Shown piece by piece: positions 1 through 6,160 of a stretch of 16,641 bases of DNA (positions are counted from its first letter, which is position 1; each line of letters starts with the position of its first letter). The notes beneath the pieces were generated by a model. It saw nothing but the letters and a program-made list of their open reading frames with translations. It searched no databases and was not told the DNA's origin. The position numbers were made by a program, and so were the translations under genes. Location of the stretch: contig CAMYCX010000024.1 in assembly GCA_947254705.1 (NCBI GenBank), positions 1 to 16,641 of the forward strand, in the 5' to 3' direction. This DNA comes from an uncultured Veillonellaceae bacterium (lineage in GTDB: Bacteria > Bacillota > Negativicutes > Veillonellales > Negativicoccaceae).

Positions 1-28
1 TGGGCTCGGAGATGTGTATAAGAGACAG
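1..28 (+). other. Nextera (Tn5) sequencing adapter remnant
   Basis: The first 28 bases match the 3' part of the Nextera transposase adapter (read 2 side). They end with the 19-bp Tn5 mosaic end at 10-28, which reads AGATGTGTATAAGAGACAG. This is synthetic sequence left by library preparation, not genome. The natural sequence starts at base 29, in the middle of lexA. An apparent open reading frame beginning MCIRDS over this stretch is a common signature of untrimmed adapter. Confidence 0.97.
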
Positions 29-181
29 TTCTAACGCATCTAAGTATCCGGAGATGGTCGATGTAGACTTTACATTTAATTTACGAGCCATATCGCGAAA
101 GGAGGGAGAGTATCCCAATCGTAAAGTATGTTCTTCAATATACGTTAATAGTTCCTGTTGGCGTGTTGTCAATGTTGTCAC
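29..181 (-). CDS. lexA: LexA SOS repressor, N-terminal part only (cut by adapter)
   Basis: Only the first 51 codons are present. The frame runs off the natural sequence into the adapter at base 28, so the gene is truncated by the contig end, not by mutation. The start is GTG at 179-181, with AGAGGTG five bases upstream. The peptide begins MTTLTTRQQELLTYIEEH and contains GYSPSFRDMARKLNV followed by KSTSTISGYLDALE. This is the winged-helix DNA-binding domain of LexA, with the recognition helix around residues 28-48. The C-terminal autoprotease domain is missing. In the family, LexA represses DNA-damage genes and is cleaved when RecA is activated. The divergent gene carries GAAC-N4-GTTC operators, which fits autoregulation and control of its neighbour. 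Too short for the usual ORF length cut-offs, but clear. Confidence 0.93.
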
Positions 182-200
182 AAAATCACCTCTTTATAAC

Positions 201-229
201 ATTATAACAGACTTTTGAAAATTGGAAAA
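201..229 (-). promoter_or_regulatory. lexA promoter (extended -10)
   Basis: On the minus strand, TGTTATAAT (209-201) forms an extended -10 element with a perfect TATAAT at 206-201. The -35 region is weak: TTTTCC at 229-224 with a 17-base spacer. The extended TG motif may compensate. The -35 region overlaps the imperfect SOS box at 227-238, as expected for an autoregulated lexA. Distance from the -10 to the GTG start is about 20 bases. Confidence 0.6.
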
Positions 230-238
230 CATTTGTTC
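227..238. promoter_or_regulatory. Imperfect SOS box, lexA side
   Basis: AAAC-ATTT-GTTC differs by one base from the Bacillus-type LexA core GAAC-N4-GTTC. It overlaps the -35 region of the lexA promoter, so binding there would block lexA transcription. The mismatch suggests weaker binding than the two perfect boxes nearby. Confidence 0.6.
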
Positions 239-256
239 TTTTTTGTGAATTTGAAC

Positions 257-285
257 TTGACCGAACGTTTGTTCTGTGATATTAT
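257..285 (+). promoter_or_regulatory. Promoter of the yneA-like gene
   Basis: TTGACC (257-262) and TATTAT (280-285) are separated by exactly 17 bases, a good sigma-A type promoter. A perfect SOS box fills most of the spacer, so LexA would exclude RNA polymerase. Confidence 0.75.
263..274. promoter_or_regulatory. SOS box (LexA operator) between -35 and -10
   Basis: GAAC-GTTT-GTTC, preceded by C as in the Bacillus consensus CGAAC-N4-GTTCG. It lies wholly between the -35 and -10 elements of the rightward promoter. This is the strongest operator candidate of the three. Confidence 0.85.
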
Positions 286-298
286 ATTTTCAGAAAGA

Positions 299-310
299 GA
301 ACAAATGTTC
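299..310. promoter_or_regulatory. Second perfect SOS box upstream of the yneA-like gene
   Basis: GAAC-AAAT-GTTC, a perfect inverted repeat of the LexA core. It sits just downstream of the expected transcription start and two bases before the GGAGG ribosome binding site. Together with the box at 263-274 it would allow tight repression by two LexA dimers. Confidence 0.82.
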
Positions 311-325
311 TGGAGGTATAAGTCG

Positions 326-649
326 ATGACAATAAATAAAATAATGATGAATATAATCTATTTTCTTGCTTTTTCTATCAGTATATTAGCTTATCAAGCT
401 TTGGGTACAACAACACCCAAACCGGTATATCAGGAGGTCCGTGTTCGTTCCGGCGATACTTTATGGACATTGGCCGCTAATTATGCGGAAAGCTCTTCCA
501 CGGATATTCGCGAAGTTATCTATCATATTAGACAAGTAAATCAAATTGCTAATGCCGGTGATTTAACCCCTGGAATGATATTACGTATCCCTGTGGCACC
601 TGACACTAATCATAAAACAGATTCTGTATATATCGCACGACAACAATAG
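326..649 (+). CDS. yneA: YneA-like SOS cell-division suppressor (TM + LysM)
   Basis: Small membrane-anchored protein of 107 residues. A hydrophobic segment at about residues 5-27 is followed by a LysM domain at about 36-90, with RVRSGDTLWTLA near its start and LTPGMILRIPV at its end. Size, domain order and divergence from lexA match B. subtilis YneA, which delays septation after DNA damage. By inference this protein does the same, acting at the outer face of the membrane near peptidoglycan. The start chosen is ATG at 326, with GGAGG at 312-316 and a 9-base spacer. A longer in-frame start at 215 is rejected because the promoter and both SOS boxes would then lie inside the gene. Sequence similarity to YneA outside LysM is not obvious, so the role rests mainly on context. 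It could otherwise be an unrelated LysM protein under SOS control. Confidence 0.82.
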   Translation: MTINKIMMNIIYFLAFSISILAYQALGTTTPKPVYQEVRVRSGDTLWTLAANYAESSSTDIREVIYHIRQVNQIANAGDLTPGMILRIPVAPDTNHKTDSVYIARQQ

Positions 650-670
650 GTTTATTCCACATAGCATTTT

Positions 671-703
671 AAAAAACGGGCGAAAAAATTTCGTCCGTTT
701 TTT
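671..703. terminator. Bidirectional intrinsic terminator
   Basis: Arms 671-685 and 689-703 pair over 15 bases with one G-T pair and an AAA loop. The GC-rich core ACGGGCGAAA is flanked by six A on the left and six T on the right, so it can end transcription both ways. It serves the yneA-like gene from the left and the recombinase from the right, and overlaps the recombinase stop codon (702-704). Confidence 0.88.
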
Positions 704-1679
704 ATGATCCAAATATATCGGTTAAAGGGTTGTGGCTAAAACGATCGGCTTCGTTAATATAATGACGAACCATTTCAACCGAATGATGCCGTGTTTGCTG
801 CATGATGCGTCGTTCTTCCGTTCCCGCAATAGCAGCTGATGTTGCAAAACCATGACGTAAACTGTGAGCACCGTATTCATCCGGGTTTAAACCGATCTGT
901 GCCACTCGTTCCTTTACAATTCGGTTTACCATTTGATCGGACAATGCTTGTTCGCGTATATTTCCACTACGCGTAAATCCACGGAATACAGGTCCTTGTA
1001 CAATTTCGGAGACCTCCAACCATTGTTTCATTGTTTGCACCGGACATATTTTTTTGTTTGATAAAAAAGGTAATGCTACGAGACTACCGCGCCCTTCTTG
1101 ATCGGCTTTGGAGTGGGGGATAAAAATCTCCAAACCACGACGCTCAAAAGTTAAATCTTTCACTTGTATACCCACCAATTCACTTCTACGAAATGCCCCC
1201 ATAAAACCGATAAGCAAAAGAGTCTTATCTCTTAAATCAACTAAATTCTCCGTTTTTAAGAGCGATATAATATGAAGCAAGTCTTCCTTCATGATAGGTT
1301 CCTTACCTTGCTGAAATGTACCAATTTTACGGCGAATACTTTTCATGGCTGCTTTTACCAGTGGGGAAGCACAAGGATTATCGGAAATCACGCCTCCTGC
1401 TAAATAGTTCTCGGAAATAGCACTAATGCGTCGAGAAATAGTGTTTGCCTTAGCGTAACGTGATAAATCATTGATATAGTTTACTACTGTTTCGGGTGTC
1501 GCCGGAAAGAATTGGACGTGTTGATGCTGACACCAATCACAAAAATCATTCCAATCAGCCTCATAAGCCGTAATCGTGCCATCGGCTTTTTCCAACTGTA
1601 GCAGTTCCTTGCTTGTAGCAGATAGTTCAGTATTTGTATCAATTTTTTGATTATTACGCAAATAGAAGTGTTTTGTCAT
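702..1679 (-). CDS. Tyrosine recombinase / integrase (lone, Xer-like size)
   Basis: A 325-residue site-specific tyrosine recombinase. An N-terminal SAM-like (core-binding) domain covers about 30-115, the catalytic domain about 125-315. The catalytic set is complete: Arg164 (GAFRRSEL), Lys191 (HSKAD), His272 and Arg275 (AHSLRHGF), His298 (TRHHS) and the nucleophile Tyr307 (VRHYI). ATG at 1679 is preceded by AAGGAG (1690-1685) with a 5-base spacer. The family cuts and rejoins DNA at paired inverted half-sites. No phage, conjugation or toxin gene lies beside it, and there is no sign of a larger mobile element. It is either a housekeeping recombinase of the XerS/XerH kind, which sit next to their dif site, or the remnant of an integrated element. 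The 55-bp palindrome directly upstream is its likely target or operator. It follows mtaD in the same direction and could be transcribed from the upstream operon. Confidence 0.9.
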   Translation of the reverse strand: MTKHFYLRNNQKIDTNTELSATSKELLQLEKADGTITAYEADWNDFCDWCQHQHVQFFPATPETVVNYINDLSRYAKANTISRRISAISENYLAGGVISDNPCASPLVKAAMKSIRRKIGTFQQGKEPIMKEDLLHIISLLKTENLVDLRDKTLLLIGFMGAFRRSELVGIQVKDLTFERRGLEIFIPHSKADQEGRGSLVALPFLSNKKICPVQTMKQWLEVSEIVQGPVFRGFTRSGNIREQALSDQMVNRIVKERVAQIGLNPDEYGAHSLRHGFATSAAIAGTEERRIMQQTRHHSVEMVRHYINEADRFSHNPLTDIFGS

Positions 1680-1688
1680 GCTGACTCC

Positions 1689-1743
1689 TTATCCTATCAT
1701 TAGTAACGATAATTTAACATTATCGTTACTAATGATAGGATAA
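1689..1743. repeat. 55-bp near-perfect palindrome upstream of the recombinase
   Basis: Arms 1689-1713 and 1719-1743 are perfect 25-bp inverted repeats around a 5-base centre (only the 1714/1718 pair fails). The inner part reads GTAACGATAA, a 7-base middle TTTAACA, then TTATCGTTAC. That is the half-site/spacer/half-site layout of tyrosine recombinase core sites. Its inner ATAA...TTAT ends equal those flanking the E. coli dif spacer. One end overlaps the first two bases of the recombinase ribosome binding site. There is no T-run after either arm as expected of an intrinsic terminator on the minus strand. Recombination site is an inference; operator or mRNA hairpin are the alternatives. Confidence 0.9.
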
Positions 1744-1753
1744 CACCTTTTTT

Positions 1754-3046
1754 CTATTTTTTCAAGCGCGAAAAGTACTGTTGCGCTTGATTCATTTTTT
1801 CTCGTACTCGATCAATATCAATGGTCAGGATTTCGCGATTGTGCATGACCATCCGGCCGTTAATAAAGACGGTATCTACATCCATCGAGTTCGCTGAATA
1901 AACAACCGATGAGATCACGTCATAACAAGGCTGCCAATGATATCCCGTACGGTTAAGAAGAATAATATCTGCCAACATACCGACTTCCAATGTCCCTAAT
2001 TTATCCTTATATCCGATGGCTTGTGCGCCACCTTTCGTGGCTAAATGAATTGCTTCTTTCGCAGTGATGGCAAAGGGATCTTGTAAATTGCCTTTATGCA
2101 GTAATGCAGCTAACTGCATTTCCTCAAACATATCTAATTTGTTATTGCTGGAACAGCCATCCGTTCCCAAACCGACAACAATTCCCTTTTCTCTCATTGT
2201 AACTAAAGGCGCTATACCGGATGCGAGTTTAAGGTTACTGCGAGGGTTATGAGCAACGCGTACATCGTGGCGTGCTAAAATGTCTATATCATTTGCATCA
2301 ACATGTACACAATGTGCTGCTAAAGTCGGCACCTCAAATAATCCTAATTCTTCCATCCACGCGATGGGGCTCATTCCATGCTTTTCATAACATGTATCCA
2401 CTTCTCCCCGAGTTTCTGAAAGGTGAATATGAACCTCGATTCCTTCATGTTTAGCTGTATCGGCCACGGTACGAATATAATCTGCGGGACAGGTATAGGG
2501 AGCATGCGGTCCTAACATTACTTTTAGCAGTCCGTCTTGTACTCCATCCCAGCGACGAAATAATTCGACATTTTCTGCGAGCGCTTGTACACCATTCGGC
2601 GATACTCCGGCCAGTCCCCGAGCCAATGTCCCGCGAATACCGGCATCAATGGCAGATTGGGCCACAGCATCCATATGCATATACATATCGCAAAATGCGG
2701 TGGTTCCACCTCGAATCATTTCAGCAAATGCCAGCTGAGAGCCCCAATACACCAACTCATCGGTTAACTTCTCTTCAGCCGGCCAAATATGATGCTGTAA
2801 CCAATCCATCAATGCCACATCATCTGCATAGCTGCGAAACAGCGTCATGGCAACATGTGTATGTGAATTAACAAGACCGGGTAGTGCCAGCATCCCCTGA
2901 CCGTCAATATATTTATCCACTTGATCGCGTGTTTTTGGGTCGATTGTGCCAACTTGGCTGATAGAATTACCATCAATGAGGATGGCCACATCTGTTTGGA
3001 TTCCACTGGGGGTATAGACATCTACATGATCAATAATTTGTCTCAT
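1754..3046 (-). CDS. mtaD: 5-methylthioadenosine/S-adenosylhomocysteine deaminase
   Basis: Cytosolic amidohydrolase of 430 residues that hydrolyses the 6-amino group of methylthioadenosine and S-adenosylhomocysteine, giving the inosine forms and ammonia. Zinc site: His62 and His64 (SHTHVAMTLFR), His208 (HIHLSE), Asp296 (GTDGCSSNN). Other active-site residues: His181 (GPHAPYTC), Glu211 and His245 (AAHCVH). The pattern and spacing match the characterised Thermotoga maritima Tm0936 family. ATG at 3046 overlaps the ahcY stop by 4 bases, with GAGGTG five bases upstream. It is the last gene of the run starting at ribD. Its presence with a phosphorylase and an SAH-type hydrolase implies that at least part of the MTA and SAH pool is deaminated before cleavage. 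A related guanine or cytosine deaminase is unlikely given the HIWPAE and SSNNKLDMFEEM signatures. Confidence 0.93.
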   Translation of the reverse strand: MRQIIDHVDVYTPSGIQTDVAILIDGNSISQVGTIDPKTRDQVDKYIDGQGMLALPGLVNSHTHVAMTLFRSYADDVALMDWLQHHIWPAEEKLTDELVYWGSQLAFAEMIRGGTTAFCDMYMHMDAVAQSAIDAGIRGTLARGLAGVSPNGVQALAENVELFRRWDGVQDGLLKVMLGPHAPYTCPADYIRTVADTAKHEGIEVHIHLSETRGEVDTCYEKHGMSPIAWMEELGLFEVPTLAAHCVHVDANDIDILARHDVRVAHNPRSNLKLASGIAPLVTMREKGIVVGLGTDGCSSNNKLDMFEEMQLAALLHKGNLQDPFAITAKEAIHLATKGGAQAIGYKDKLGTLEVGMLADIILLNRTGYHWQPCYDVISSVVYSANSMDVDTVFINGRMVMHNREILTIDIDRVREKMNQAQQYFSRLKK

Positions 3047-4299
3047 TGGCTCACCTCTCCACGATGATATAAATAAGCATATTGCTCTGATGTCAATGTA
3101 TCAATTCTGCAATTCATAGCCTCCAATTTAATCCGTGCAACACGTTCGTCGATTTGTGGTGGTAATACGTATACACGTGATTCCAAAATTTCCGCATTTT
3201 TTTGTACGTATTCCAATGCCAATGCTTGTAGGGCAAATGACAAATCCATAACTTCTGCCGGATGTCCATCACCTGCCGCTAGATTCACCAAACGTCCTTC
3301 CGCCAATACATACACAGTCTGTCCCGTCGACAATGTATAGGCAACAATATTTTGACGTACTTCTTCCGTACGAATCGCTATTTTGCGTAATGTTTTCATA
3401 TCGATTTCGACATCGAAATGTCCTGCATTACAAAGAATAGCGCCATCTTTTAATAACGAAAAATGTCGCCCGTCAATGACGTGTTCGCAACCGGTTACGG
3501 TGATAAACAAATCACCTATATCAGCCGCTTCTTCCATTGGCAAAACTGTAAATCCATCAAAGACTGCTTCAATGGCTTTAATCGGATCAATCTCTGTAAC
3601 AAATACATGTGCGCCGAGCCCTTTCGCTCTCATAGCAACACCTTTGCCGCACCACCCATATCCGGCAACGACAACATTTTTCCCGGCAACAACCAAATTC
3701 GTTGTACGAATGATTCCATCCCACACGGATTGACCGGTTCCATATCGATTATCAAACAAGTATTTACATAATGAATCGTTAACCGCGATCATCGGGAAGG
3801 TCAATGCTTTTTCTTTGTCCCAATTCCGTAATCGATTGACACCGGTCGTTGTTTCTTCTGTACCGCCTAAAAGTCGTCCCTGGGCATCTCGGCGCGATGT
3901 TAAAAGAAGTGATGTCAAATCTCCCCCGTCATCCAAAATCAGGTGTGGGATATGATTCAATGCACTATGAAGATAAGAAGTATATTCTTCATCCGTACAA
4001 CCATGCGTAGCATATACAGTAATTCCCATTTCTGCCAATGCCGCGGCCACATCATCCTGGGTAGAAAGCGGGTTGCTGCCGGTAATAATAACATCCGCAC
4101 CGGCCTCTTGCAGAATAGTGGCTAAATAAGCGGTTTTTGCTTCCAAATGAATTGACATGACAATAGTTTTACCTGCAAAGGCTTGAGTTGCAACTAATTC
4201 TTGTCGAATCTTGTGTAAGATCGGCATGTGTGTCTCTACCCATCTAATCTTTTGCTTCCCTGCAGGAGCCAATGTGATATCTTTTATTTGAGAGTTCAT
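3043..4299 (-). CDS. ahcY: S-adenosylhomocysteine hydrolase, short archaeal/thermophile type
   Basis: A 418-residue NAD-dependent hydrolase that splits S-adenosylhomocysteine, or a deaminated analogue, into homocysteine and a nucleoside. Visible residues: His51, Asp124 (LDDGGDLT), Glu149 (GTEETTTGV), Lys179, Asp183 and Asn184 (VNDSLCKYLFDN), the NAD motif GYGWCGKG (213-220), and His293 (NAGHFDVEID). It ends soon after YLYHRGE and lacks the C-terminal Lys-Tyr cap of the long bacterial/eukaryotic form. Together with HLEAKTA at 51-57, this places it in the archaeal/Thermotoga-like branch. At the positions equivalent to human Thr57 and Glu59 it has Glu53 and Lys55. From memory, human Glu59 contacts the adenine amino group, so hypoxanthine (S-inosylhomocysteine) may be the preferred base. 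ATG at 4299 overlaps the mtnA stop by 4 bases, with AAAGGAG upstream. Family certain; exact substrate open. Confidence 0.92.
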   Translation of the reverse strand: MNSQIKDITLAPAGKQKIRWVETHMPILHKIRQELVATQAFAGKTIVMSIHLEAKTAYLATILQEAGADVIITGSNPLSTQDDVAAALAEMGITVYATHGCTDEEYTSYLHSALNHIPHLILDDGGDLTSLLLTSRRDAQGRLLGGTEETTTGVNRLRNWDKEKALTFPMIAVNDSLCKYLFDNRYGTGQSVWDGIIRTTNLVVAGKNVVVAGYGWCGKGVAMRAKGLGAHVFVTEIDPIKAIEAVFDGFTVLPMEEAADIGDLFITVTGCEHVIDGRHFSLLKDGAILCNAGHFDVEIDMKTLRKIAIRTEEVRQNIVAYTLSTGQTVYVLAEGRLVNLAAGDGHPAEVMDLSFALQALALEYVQKNAEILESRVYVLPPQIDERVARIKLEAMNCRIDTLTSEQYAYLYHRGEVSQ

Positions 4300-5363
4300 G
4301 ATAAAATCTCCTTTCTAAATTGGGCAATACTGGAAGTGAAAGGAGGTGCCAGTACCCCTTTCTCGGTAATAATACCGGCGATCAACGATGCGGGCGTCAC
4401 ATCAAATGCAGGATTATAAACATCAACATCAGCAGGTGCCGTCTGGTAACTTGCCCAGTAGCGAACCTCATCGCCATTTCGTTCTTCAATTTCAATCTCA
4501 GCTCCAGATTGAAGGGAAAAGTCAAACGTTGAAAATGGCGCAGCGACGTACAGCGGAACCTGATGGTATGCTGCCAAAACAGCTAATCCGTACGTGCCTA
4601 TTTTGTTTGCGGTGTCACCATTTGTACAAATTCTGTCTGCGCCGACAATGATTGCATCAACATTTTTATCACGAAGCACTGTGGCTGCCATATTATCGCA
4701 AATTAATGTACACGGAATATTCTCTTCTTGAAGTTCTGTGGCAGTTAAACGTGCACCTTGTAACAGTGGTCTTGTTTCATCAATAAACACATGTCGAAGA
4801 TCACCTTTAGCATGCAATTTGCGTATGACGCCCAAAGCAGTACCTATACCTGCCGTTGCTAATGCACCTGCATTGCAATGAGTCAATATGCTGACAGGAT
4901 TGGTAAATAATTCTGCACCAAACGTCCCAATGCGATCATTAAGAATAATATCTTCGGCCTCGATATGTTTGGCTTCGGCAACAAGGAGCGAATCTATCTC
5001 CGCTGCTGACAGTTTATTTTTTATTCCCGTCTGTGCTTTTTGGTGCATTCTATCAACGGCCCAACTTAAATTGACGGCAGTAGGACGAACGGAAACTAAA
5101 TGGCGGGCTTTTTTCTCTAAAATAAGTAGCCATTGATTTTTTATGTTCGTTTCTATACAAGATTCGCGCCAAGCCAATACCATCCCGTAGGCTGCCGCAA
5201 TTCCGATTAACGGCGCACCGCGGACGGCCAATGTCAAGATAGCGCCACGAATATCCTCGGTGGAAGCACAATCAAAATACTCTACTTTCCCCGGCAATAA
5301 GCGTTGATCTAATAACGTTATTAATGGGTCATTCCACTGAAGCGGGTGCAGTTGAGAAGTCAT
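4296..5363 (-). CDS. mtnA: Methylthioribose-1-phosphate isomerase
   Basis: A 355-residue member of the eIF2B-alpha/beta/delta-like family that converts 5-methylthioribose 1-phosphate to methylthioribulose 1-phosphate. The catalytic pair is present: Cys163 in THCNAGALAT and Asp243 in VGADRI, each +3 from Cys160/Asp240 of B. subtilis MtnA. AVRGAPLIGIAAAYG (46-60), VRPTAVNL (92-99) and YNPAFDVTPASLI (316-328) are family signatures. ATG at 5363 overlaps the mtnP stop by 4 bases, and AGGTG lies five bases upstream. It acts directly on the product of the phosphorylase encoded just before it. No mtnB, mtnC, mtnD or methylthioribulose-phosphate aldolase is present in the window, so the rest of the pathway must lie elsewhere or be absent. 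The related ribose-1,5-bisphosphate isomerase is less likely given the partner phosphorylase. Confidence 0.95.
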   Translation of the reverse strand: MTSQLHPLQWNDPLITLLDQRLLPGKVEYFDCASTEDIRGAILTLAVRGAPLIGIAAAYGMVLAWRESCIETNIKNQWLLILEKKARHLVSVRPTAVNLSWAVDRMHQKAQTGIKNKLSAAEIDSLLVAEAKHIEAEDIILNDRIGTFGAELFTNPVSILTHCNAGALATAGIGTALGVIRKLHAKGDLRHVFIDETRPLLQGARLTATELQEENIPCTLICDNMAATVLRDKNVDAIIVGADRICTNGDTANKIGTYGLAVLAAYHQVPLYVAAPFSTFDFSLQSGAEIEIEERNGDEVRYWASYQTAPADVDVYNPAFDVTPASLIAGIITEKGVLAPPFTSSIAQFRKEILS

Positions 5364-6160
5364 GATTGCACCTGAAATCCACCATATTCAGCCATAGCAT
5401 GAAAAGCAGGACTATCCATATGGTCATCGAAATGCGTAAAAATCCATACTAGGAGATCCCTAAAACGAGAACTGTTTTGTGTCATCGCTTCTACCACTTC
5501 ACTATGTGTGAGTGGTGTCGGCGACACACCAGCGCCATAATTGGTGACCATTGAAATCGTCGCATATGCCATCTCCGCCTCACGTGCAAGCTGACATTCC
5601 GGTACATTGGTCATGCCGACAACATCTCCCCCCCACCTGTGAAACAGCTTTACCTCCGCTGCGGTTTCAAAGCGCGGGCCTTCTGTGCACACATAGGTCC
5701 CTTTTTGATGGAACGGAAACGCTAATTCTCTCAAACCATTGCAAATCAATTTTCGAAGAATCGGACAATATGGTTCCGTCATATCTACATGTGCCACAGG
5801 AAACGGTGCACCATCAAAAAAAGTAGATGGTCTTGCGTGAGTAAAATCTAAAAATTGATCAGGAATCATCATTTCACCCGGTTTGACTTCGGCGTGTGTC
5901 GAGCCGACAGCCGTCGTAGCAATAATTGCGGTTACCCCCAGTTGTTTCAAACCGTAAATATTCGCACGATAATTGATTTGATGAGGTGGAATGCTGTGTT
6001 CTTTACCATGTCGAGTCATAAATATAATTTCTCTGTCTTGATACACTCCGCGAACATAACTCATTTCACCATAAGGCGTCAAGCTCATTTTTTCTTGCGT
6101 ATACTCCAACAAGTCTGGGTTATACACCCCTGTGCCTCCGATAATAGCTAATTTATTCAT
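5360..6160 (-). CDS. mtnP: Methylthioadenosine/methylthioinosine phosphorylase
   Basis: A 266-residue trimeric-type purine nucleoside phosphorylase of the MTAP family. It performs phosphorolysis of a 5'-methylthio nucleoside to a free base plus methylthioribose 1-phosphate, the substrate of MtnA next door. Phosphate and sugar-site signatures are clear: GGTGVY (8-13), TRHGKEHSIPPHQINYRAN (49-67), GPRFET (161-166) and MTNVPE (183-188). At the base-recognition loop, human MTAP has Asp220 and Asp222 (TDYDCW). Here the aligned residues are Asn207 and Gly209 (TNYGAG). An Asn at this place is typical of enzymes for 6-oxopurines, and MtaD in the same operon would supply methylthioinosine. The gene may therefore be a methylthioinosine phosphorylase; this is an inference. 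ATG at 6160 overlaps the hslO stop by 4 bases, with AAAGGAG eight bases upstream. Confidence 0.92.
   Translation of the reverse strand: MNKLAIIGGTGVYNPDLLEYTQEKMSLTPYGEMSYVRGVYQDREIIFMTRHGKEHSIPPHQINYRANIYGLKQLGVTAIIATTAVGSTHAEVKPGEMMIPDQFLDFTHARPSTFFDGAPFPVAHVDMTEPYCPILRKLICNGLRELAFPFHQKGTYVCTEGPRFETAAEVKLFHRWGGDVVGMTNVPECQLAREAEMAYATISMVTNYGAGVSPTPLTHSEVVEAMTQNSSRFRDLLVWIFTHFDDHMDSPAFHAMAEYGGFQVQS

Noticed and set aside
12..218. Plus-strand ORF beginning MCIRDS
   Set aside because: Its start lies in the Nextera adapter and the rest is antisense to lexA and its promoter.
215..325. Longer N-terminus for the yneA-like gene
   Set aside because: It would contain the promoter and both SOS boxes, and there is no ribosome binding site at 215. 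ATG at 326 has GGAGG at the right distance.
1689..1743. The large palindrome as an intrinsic terminator of the rib-mtn operon
   Set aside because: The minus-strand hairpin is followed by AGGAGTCAGC and a start codon, not by a T-run. The plus-strand side has Ts only after a gap and no gene to terminate.
702..1743. Prophage or integrative element
   Set aside because: Only the recombinase is present, and neighbours are core genes with no direct-repeat att sites visible.
3383..3771. Overlapping plus-strand ORFs of 116 and 102 residues opposite ahcY
   Set aside because: Antisense shadows of a well-conserved gene, with no ribosome binding site or recognisable domain.
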